This document shows, in pieces, positions 58,993 to 64,000 of a stretch of 64,000 nt of DNA. The position numbers were made by a program, and so were the translations under genes. The stretch's first letter is position 1, and each line of letters starts with the position of its first letter. Origin of the DNA: Anaerostipes hadrus ATCC 29173 = JCM 17467 (GTDB lineage: Bacteria; Bacillota; Clostridia; Lachnospirales; Lachnospiraceae); the NCBI RefSeq assembly GCF_030296915.1, contig NZ_AP028031.1, positions 759,001 to 823,000 of the forward strand, read 5' to 3'. The notes beneath the pieces were generated by a model. It ran no database searches. It was given only the letters and a program-made list of their open reading frames with translations, and had not been told where the DNA came from.

Positions 58993-60105
58993 ATGATTAT
59001 AAAAAATGGACTGGTATTCACACCAGAAGGAAAATTTGAGAAAAAAGATCTCTATGTAGAAGGAGAATACGTAGCGAAAGAAACAACGGACAACAAAGAA
59101 GTAGAAGCTGAAGGATGTTATGTGATACCGGGACTTGTCGATATTCATTTTCATGGATGTGTCAGACATGATATGTGTGATGGAACCGAAGAATCCATTC
59201 AGGCACTGGCTGATTATGAAGCAGCCAATGGAGTATTGGCAATCTGTCCTGCGACAATGACGATTCCAGAAGAAGAACTATTTCAGGCAATGAAGGCAGC
59301 AAAAGGACATAAGAATGGAAAAGGTGCAGATCTTGTCGGAATCAATATGGAAGGGCCTTTTATAAACAAAGAGAAAAAAGGTGCACAGAAAGAAGAGGAC
59401 ATCAAGCTGGCAGATGTTGAATTATTCCATAAACTGCAGGAAGCAGCCGGTGGATTGATCAAATTAGTGGATCTTGCTCCAGAGACTGAAGGAGCTATGG
59501 ATTTTATCAATCAAGTGAAAGATGAAGTACATGTATCAATTGCACATACGATGGCTGATTATGATACAGCAAGTGAAGCAATCAGAAGAGGTGCCGATCA
59601 TATCACACATTTGTATAATGCTATGCCGCCGTTAAATCATAGAGAACCGGGGGTTATTGGAGCAGCAAGAGACAGTGATTGTTATGTAGAACTGATCTGC
59701 GATGGAGTTCATATTCACCCATCCTGTGTCAGAGCAACCTTTGAAATGTTTACAGACAAGAGGATCGTACTGATTAGTGACAGTATGATGGCAACGGGAA
59801 TGGAAGATGGACAGTATGAATTAGGCGGACAGCCAGTGACTGTAGTAGGAAACGTTGCAACACTGACCGAAGGAGGAGCCATCGCAGGTTCTGCAACAAA
59901 CCTAATGGATTGTATGAGAACGGTAGTCAAAGAAATGCATATTCCATTCGAAAGTGCAGTCCGATGTGCAACTTTGAATCCAGCAAAATCCATTGGAATT
60001 GATGATAAATATGGAAGCCTTGAAGAAGGAAAATATGCGAATGCAGTAGTTTTAGATAAAGATTTAAATATTGTATCTATCATTCAGAAGGGGCAGGTAA
60101 AATAA
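58993..60105 (+). CDS. nagA: N-acetylglucosamine-6-phosphate deacetylase
   Basis: The 370-residue amidohydrolase has the metal site: GLVDIHFHGCVRHD, VGINMEGPF (Glu ligand), SIAHTMADY and HLYNAMPPLNHREPG, and the catalytic Asp in ISDSMMATGM. It removes acetyl from GlcNAc-6-phosphate in the cytoplasm, feeding amino-sugar catabolism. ATG 58993 follows CGAGGTAATATA; an ATG at 58966 is in frame but has a poor site. No nagB is in the window. Confidence 0.93.
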   Translation: MIIKNGLVFTPEGKFEKKDLYVEGEYVAKETTDNKEVEAEGCYVIPGLVDIHFHGCVRHDMCDGTEESIQALADYEAANGVLAICPATMTIPEEELFQAMKAAKGHKNGKGADLVGINMEGPFINKEKKGAQKEEDIKLADVELFHKLQEAAGGLIKLVDLAPETEGAMDFINQVKDEVHVSIAHTMADYDTASEAIRRGADHITHLYNAMPPLNHREPGVIGAARDSDCYVELICDGVHIHPSCVRATFEMFTDKRIVLISDSMMATGMEDGQYELGGQPVTVVGNVATLTEGGAIAGSATNLMDCMRTVVKEMHIPFESAVRCATLNPAKSIGIDDKYGSLEEGKYANAVVLDKDLNIVSIIQKGQVK

Positions 60106-60126
60106 GGAATATCAATTGAGATAAGA

Positions 60127-60160
60127 AAAAGAATTCTGTGTAGGCAGGATTCTTTTTTTA
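60127..60160 (+). terminator. nagA terminator
   Basis: AAAAAGAATTCTG pairs with CAGGATTCTTTTT, with one G-T pair and loop TGTAGG, followed by T-rich tail. Confidence 0.85.
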
Positions 60161-60202
60161 TACAGGAATTCATAAAATGATAAAAACAAAGGGAGCAGAA
60201 AA

Positions 60203-60976
60203 ATGCTTCGAAAAATCACGATCATGATCTTTCTGATCTTAACAGTAGTCTGGTTTACAAATAGTGACAGTATCCAGCCCGCCAGAGAATTTATACAAAA
60301 CAACATTTATGTCTGGAGTGAAATGCAAGAGGAAAAACTTCCAATCTATTGTGTAGATACGCAGAAAAAACAAATAGCACTGACATTTGATACTGCATGG
60401 GGGAATGAAGATATACCACAGATTCTCAAAATATTAAAACAGGAAAATGTAAAAGCAACTTTTTTCTTCTGTGGAGACTGGATCAGCAAATATCCAGCTG
60501 ATATCAAAACAATCTATGAGGAAGGACATGATATTGCAAGTCATGGAGATCATCATAAATACATGACAAAATTAACAGACAAACAGCAGCAGGAAGAAAT
60601 TCAAGGAGTGACACAGAAGATTCAAGGATTGTTAGGTATCAAAATAGATCTTTTCCGGGCACCATATGGAGATTATAACGAATCTGTCGTAAGGAATGCA
60701 AGAAAAATGAACTATTATATGATCCAATGGAACGTAGACAGCCTAGACTGGCAAGAGCCAACGAAAGAACAGTTAATTAAGAAAGTTTGCGAACACAAAA
60801 ATTTATCACCTGGAAGTATCATTCTGATGCATACAGGAACGAAATGTACCAAACAGGCATTAAAACAGATCATTAAAAATATCAAAGCAAAAGGATATGA
60901 GTTTGTACCAGTGTCAAGATTAATCTATCGAAGAGATTACCGTATTGATCCAACAGGGAAACAGATGAAACTATGA
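60203..60976 (+). CDS. polysaccharide deacetylase (PdaB-like)
   Basis: The 257-residue protein has an N-terminal membrane anchor or signal (LRKITIMIFLILTVVWF) and a NodB domain: IALTFDTAWG (catalytic Asp pair), IASHGDHHKYM (zinc His), FRAPYGDYN and a final ILMHTG. The order and the TFDTAWGN motif match the PdaB/YlxY group, which is linked to spore cortex or wall glycan deacetylation in Bacilli and Clostridia. The spore-specific role is probable, not shown. Confidence 0.87.
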   Translation: MLRKITIMIFLILTVVWFTNSDSIQPAREFIQNNIYVWSEMQEEKLPIYCVDTQKKQIALTFDTAWGNEDIPQILKILKQENVKATFFFCGDWISKYPADIKTIYEEGHDIASHGDHHKYMTKLTDKQQQEEIQGVTQKIQGLLGIKIDLFRAPYGDYNESVVRNARKMNYYMIQWNVDSLDWQEPTKEQLIKKVCEHKNLSPGSIILMHTGTKCTKQALKQIIKNIKAKGYEFVPVSRLIYRRDYRIDPTGKQMKL

Positions 60977-61032
60977 AATATCAAAGAGGTATCGAAACAA
61001 GCATCGAAATCCTATTAAAACACTCGAAAATC

Positions 61033-61062
61033 TTGACAATCAAATAACAAATAATACATAAT
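61033..61062 (+). promoter_or_regulatory. promoter of the ECF operon leader
   Basis: TTGACA (61033-61038), an 18-bp spacer and CATAAT (61057-61062) lie 20 bases before a structured leader and 240 bases before the first gene. Confidence 0.65.
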
Positions 61063-61081
61063 AAAAAGAAACGCATAATTT

Positions 61082-61190
61082 CATGGTAATCTGTATATGC
61101 AGATCTTAAGCCGGAATACTTGCCATGATCTAAGGATATACTTTGCGAGCGACGAAGTCGTCCTCATGGTGCCAGAATGACAAAAGATAA
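61082..61190 (+). promoter_or_regulatory. cobalamin-riboswitch-like leader with core missing
   Basis: CATGGTAA (61082-61089) pairs with TTGCCATG (61120-61127), and AAGCCGGAATACTTGCC (61108-61124) closely resembles the terminal B12 box of cobalamin riboswitches. The roughly 130-base core that normally lies between (GGGAA, GTG, CCCGC, ACTG elements) is replaced by a 16-base hairpin (ATCTG/CAGAT). After it, CCATGA can pair with TCATGG, a possible competing hairpin. The downstream ECF operon has a cobalamin-like uptake character. I treat it as a leader element of uncertain activity. Confidence 0.5.
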
Positions 61191-61260
61191 GATGATAAAA
61201 TGTAGTCTTTTTAGAAATGAATAAGAATGCATGTCTTTTTGTTATGTAAATAAGCCAGAG

Positions 61261-61301
61261 TAGATCCTTTTATGCTGTATACGTGGGAGGATCTATTTTT
61301 T
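61261..61301 (+). terminator. terminator that also hides the ribosome site of the lipoprotein gene
   Basis: TAGATCC (61261-61267) pairs with GGATCTA (61289-61295), followed by TTTTTTA directly before ATG 61302. GGGAGG (61285-61290), the likely ribosome site, lies in the loop and the second arm. The hairpin can stop transcription or translation and would be the output of the upstream leader. Confidence 0.75.
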
Positions 61302-62066
61302 ATGAAAAAATATATGGTATGGCTGATTTCTGCATTGATGGCAGTATCGATGACAGCCTGTTCAAATGCACAGAAAAAAGATACAAAAGATCAGGCACAG
61401 ATAACAACGGCAGCAAAAGAGAATGCAACGCAGACAGAAGCAGCAAAGACAATAAGTAAAAAAGAGAAGAACGAAAAGAAAAAAGATAAAAAGAAATCAC
61501 AGAAGAGTAAGAAAAACAGCAAAAAGACAAAAAACAGTACAGCAAAAAAGAAAGAGACAAGCACAACAACAGCTAAAAAGAAAAAAGTAAAGAAGAAAAA
61601 AACAAAAGAAAAGACAACAAAGACAAAGAATACAAAAGAAACAACAAAAACAACAACAGCCAGTAAAAATGAATCAACAGTACAGACGGCAGAGAATCAG
61701 ACAACAGAAGCAAAACAAGAACAATCTTGTGAATTTCTGATCAGCTGTAAAACAGTTCTCTCTAATAAAAGTGCATTGCAATCCAATTACCAAGTTCCAG
61801 CTGGCGGGAAAATTTATGAGAAGAAGATGGAGTTTGAAGAAGGCGATACCGTGATGGATGTTCTCAAAAGAACAGGAGTAGATATTGATGTTTCTAAAGG
61901 ATATGTAGCAGGAATTGACGGTTTATACGAATTTGATTGTGGAAAAAACAGTGGATGGATGTACCGTGTCAATGGTAAGTTTCCAAACTATATGGCAGGG
62001 AAATGTAAGCTTCATGATGGGGATAAAGTGGAATGGCTGTATACCTGTGTCAGAGGAGATCTGTAG
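61302..62066 (+). CDS. lipoprotein with DUF4430 domain, ECF-associated binding protein
   Basis: The 254-residue protein starts with a lipoprotein signal (WLISALMAVSMTACS, Cys20). A long, Lys/Thr-rich low-complexity stretch (about 25-150) is followed by a C-terminal DUF4430 domain (GDTVMDVLKRTGVDIDV, then GKNSGWMYRVNG and GDKVEWLY). DUF4430 resembles the C-terminal domain of transcobalamin and gastric intrinsic factor and often accompanies ECF uptake genes. It may present cobalamin or another vitamin to the transporter. The adjacent leader supports a vitamin role but does not prove it. Confidence 0.8.
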   Translation: MKKYMVWLISALMAVSMTACSNAQKKDTKDQAQITTAAKENATQTEAAKTISKKEKNEKKKDKKKSQKSKKNSKKTKNSTAKKKETSTTTAKKKKVKKKKTKEKTTKTKNTKETTKTTTASKNESTVQTAENQTTEAKQEQSCEFLISCKTVLSNKSALQSNYQVPAGGKIYEKKMEFEEGDTVMDVLKRTGVDIDVSKGYVAGIDGLYEFDCGKNSGWMYRVNGKFPNYMAGKCKLHDGDKVEWLYTCVRGDL

Positions 62067-62903
62067 ATGATCAAGGCATTAAAAAGAGCCCATCCGTTCG
62101 TTGTATTTACTTATTTTACAGGAATGTTTTTGCTGGCACCATTTAGCAGACATCCATGGATGACAGGAGTGCAGATGATCTGTTTATGCCTATTGTACTT
62201 TTATCATAATCGGAGTTTGAAAAAGTTTTTTCCGTTGATTGCTTTGATCTTGATCGTGGCTGTAACGAATCCATTATTTGTACAAAGAGGAGGAACAATC
62301 CTGTATGCAGACACACACATAAGGATCACGAAAGAAGCATTGCTTTATGGAATTCATTACGGATGTGTATTAGTAAATCTTTTACTGGTCTTTTCAATCT
62401 TTAACCAATATATAAAGAAAGAGCAATGGATCTATTTATCAGGCAGATTCTTCCCTAAACTTGGTGTCGTAACATCCATGGCATTTGGATTGATCCCAAG
62501 ATATCAAAACCATGCAAAGAAGATTTTAAACACACGAAAATCCTTAAAATCAGAACAGGCTGTACAGCGTGTCATGAATACAGTGTCAATGGAAACGACA
62601 TGGGCATTTGAGTCTTCGATGGATCAGTTGGATTCGATGAGTGCAAGAGGTTATGGAATTGGGAAACGAACGCATTTTCATTTATTTAGGTGGGAGAGAA
62701 ATGACTGGATTCATATCGTGGAGATTGTGATTTTGATGATATTAAACCTCTGGGCATACATCCACTATTATTCCAGATTTTTCTTTTATCCGATGATCAT
62801 TATGCCAGCATTTCAGATGAGAGATCTGTTGTGGATGTTTATGATGGCATTTCAGTTTTTATTACCATGCATGTGGAAGGAGAATTTTGATGTACGAAAT
62901 TAA
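62067..62903 (+). CDS. ECF transporter T component (CbiQ-like)
   Basis: The 278-residue membrane protein has about six hydrophobic segments and the coupling signature TVSMETTWAFESSMDQLDSMSARGYG, with the A-R-G motif of EcfT proteins that contacts the ATPase. It transmits ATP-driven motion to the substrate-binding S protein. The ATG follows the DUF4430 stop without a gap and the stop overlaps the ATPase start by 14 bases. Confidence 0.87.
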   Translation: MIKALKRAHPFVVFTYFTGMFLLAPFSRHPWMTGVQMICLCLLYFYHNRSLKKFFPLIALILIVAVTNPLFVQRGGTILYADTHIRITKEALLYGIHYGCVLVNLLLVFSIFNQYIKKEQWIYLSGRFFPKLGVVTSMAFGLIPRYQNHAKKILNTRKSLKSEQAVQRVMNTVSMETTWAFESSMDQLDSMSARGYGIGKRTHFHLFRWERNDWIHIVEIVILMILNLWAYIHYYSRFFFYPMIIMPAFQMRDLLWMFMMAFQFLLPCMWKENFDVRN

Positions 62904-64000
62904 TAATTTAACATTTCGATATATGTTATCGGATAGAAATTCTCTAGAGCAAGTATCATTAAAAATTAAAAAAGGAAAGATCACTCTGATCGCAGGGCCA
63001 AGCGGCAGTGGAAAGACGACGTTGTTAAGACATTTAAAAAAAGAACTGCTGCCCAAAGGTAAAAGATCTGGAAAAGTTTTATATGATGGGCAGGAAATAG
63101 AACAATTGAAAGACTTGCAGTCTGTAAAAGAAGTTGGGTATTTATTTCAGAATCCATCAGCCCAGATGGTAATGGATACCGTATGGCATGAGATCGCATT
63201 TGGACTTGAGAATCTCAGAATGCCTTATGAACAGATGAAGCGAACAGTAGCCGAGATCGTTAATTATTTTGATCTGCAGAAAATATACCATGAAGATACA
63301 GACAAGCTATCTGGCGGACAAAAACAATTGGTGAATCTGGCAGCAGTTATGGCAATGCATCCGAAAGTATTGATTTTAGATGAGCCAACCGCACAGTTGG
63401 ACCCAGCGGCAAGGAAAGATTTTCTTGTGATGCTTCAGAAAATACATAAAGAATTTGGTTTAACGATTATTTTAACATCGCATAACTTGGAAGATGTGAT
63501 GGAAATGTCAGATGAATGTGTGATCTTAGATGATGGAAAAGTTATCGAACAGGGAAATCCGAAAGAGGTTGCAAGACATCTTCAAAAAATACATCATCCA
63601 TTGGAACAGTCTCTACCACAGATTCTTCGGCTAGAAGAGAAATTTCAGATAGAACTGACCTTTTCGATGGAAGAAGCAAGGGAACAGATCAGGAAAAAAG
63701 AATATCAGTTGATAAAGAAAACACATTTTGAAGGAAAAACAGTTTTTTCAATTTCACATTTATATGCAGGGTATGAGAAAGGAAAGGATGTTCTTTCGAA
63801 TCTGTCAGTCGAAGTTAAAGAAGGTGAAATCTTTGCAGCTGTCGGAGCAAATGGAAGTGGAAAATCAACGCTTCTTTCTTGTATGGTAAAGCAGATGAAA
63901 TTTGATGGAAAATTAAAATGCAAGAAAAAAATCGTCTATATGCCACAAGATCCAACACTATTGTTTGTAAAAGATCAGTTGTTTGAAGACCTTTTGGAGA
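62890..64000 (+). CDS. ECF-type ABC ATPase with two nucleotide domains (runs off the end)
   Basis: From ATG 62890 the frame stays open to the window end (370 residues seen). The first ABC domain has Walker A GPSGSGKTT, Q-loop YLFQNPSAQMV, signature DKLSGGQKQLV and Walker B VLILDEPTAQLD. A second Walker A, GANGSGKSTLL, begins at about residue 318, so this is a fused EcfA-EcfA' pair rather than two proteins. It powers the ECF uptake system. The C-terminal part and the S component would lie downstream of the window. Confidence 0.9.
   Translation, partial: MYEINNLTFRYMLSDRNSLEQVSLKIKKGKITLIAGPSGSGKTTLLRHLKKELLPKGKRSGKVLYDGQEIEQLKDLQSVKEVGYLFQNPSAQMVMDTVWHEIAFGLENLRMPYEQMKRTVAEIVNYFDLQKIYHEDTDKLSGGQKQLVNLAAVMAMHPKVLILDEPTAQLDPAARKDFLVMLQKIHKEFGLTIILTSHNLEDVMEMSDECVILDDGKVIEQGNPKEVARHLQKIHHPLEQSLPQILRLEEKFQIELTFSMEEAREQIRKKEYQLIKKTHFEGKTVFSISHLYAGYEKGKDVLSNLSVEVKEGEIFAAVGANGSGKSTLLSCMVKQMKFDGKLKCKKKIVYMPQDPTLLFVKDQLFEDLLE

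Noticed and set aside
61082..61127. A complete cobalamin riboswitch
   Set aside because: The B12 box and closing stem are there but the large core is missing, so only a riboswitch-like leader is reported.

Overview
The window is low-GC, densely coded DNA from an anaerobic, spore-forming Firmicute. Several features point to Clostridia, most likely Lachnospiraceae of the Anaerostipes/Roseburia kind: a cotJABC spore-coat operon, several PTS operons, a lone etfBA pair, a DUF4430/CbiQ-type ECF uptake operon, and AT-rich strong promoters of the TTGACA-17-TATAAT type. The genus is an inference; there is no rRNA or tRNA in the window to test it.

Layout. 1-4.5 kb: the tail of a VanZ-like gene, a small membrane peptide, a sugar-type nucleotidyltransferase, an LpdD-like protein and a compact SbcD/SbcC-like pair (YhaO/YhaN type). 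4.5-12.4 kb: a sucrose locus made of a LacI-type repressor and a PTS permease-hydrolase-fructokinase operon (scrA, scrB, scrK) whose promoter lies between two matching operators. The repressor and the operon are separated by a type I toxin-antitoxin-like locus and an IS607-type element. That element has an intact tnpB, but its tnpA carries one in-frame amber stop. 12.5-18.8 kb: etfBA, a secreted protein, a DUF2798 membrane protein behind a structured leader with a terminator, an M18 aminopeptidase, a YoaK-type membrane protein and an HD hydrolase. 19-23.6 kb: tyrA-aroA, a HAD phosphatase and a secreted glycosyl-hydrolase-like protein. 23.7-25.7 kb: a PadR-HAAS-DUF4097-PspC envelope operon with a perfect operator. 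25.8-29.1 kb: a proline-type symporter, two large hairpin repeats and cotJABC. 29.2-31.3 kb: a MarR regulator, a TauE/SafE permease and a small alarmone synthetase.

31.4-37.3 kb is a PTS operon of the galactitol family. It has a PRD activator, IIA, IIC and IIB, plus a YjbQ protein, an AlsE/Rpe-like epimerase and a hexulose-phosphate-isomerase-like SIS protein. Its substrate cannot be named and it may be an undescribed sugar pathway. 37.5-41.1 kb: trkA-trkH coupled to a PqqD-like protein and an S26-like peptidase. 41.2-44.7 kb: two consecutive small/large pairs of isopropylmalate-dehydratase-type enzymes. 44.7-46.9 kb: a CDF transporter, a second toxin-antitoxin-like locus and a GNAT acetyltransferase. 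47.2-52.5 kb: a third large hairpin repeat, a MerR-methyltransferase fusion, the dTDP-rhamnose genes rfbDCAB and a VanZ-like gene. 52.6-55.5 kb: a BlaI/M56 regulatory pair with a small secreted protein, facing an amidase across a perfect 17-bp inverted repeat. 55.6-60.1 kb: a glucose/N-acetylglucosamine-type PTS operon controlled by a RAT/terminator switch, followed by nagA. 60.2-64 kb: a polysaccharide deacetylase and then an ECF uptake operon behind a leader that keeps the two ends of a cobalamin riboswitch but not its core. The last gene runs off the window.

The most notable non-coding features are the two hairpin elements at 27.7 and 47.2 kb. They share unpaired islands while their paired arms differ in a compensating way. 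Next come the two convergent small-peptide/antisense-RNA loci and the three leaders or switches (DUF2798, cobalamin-like, RAT).
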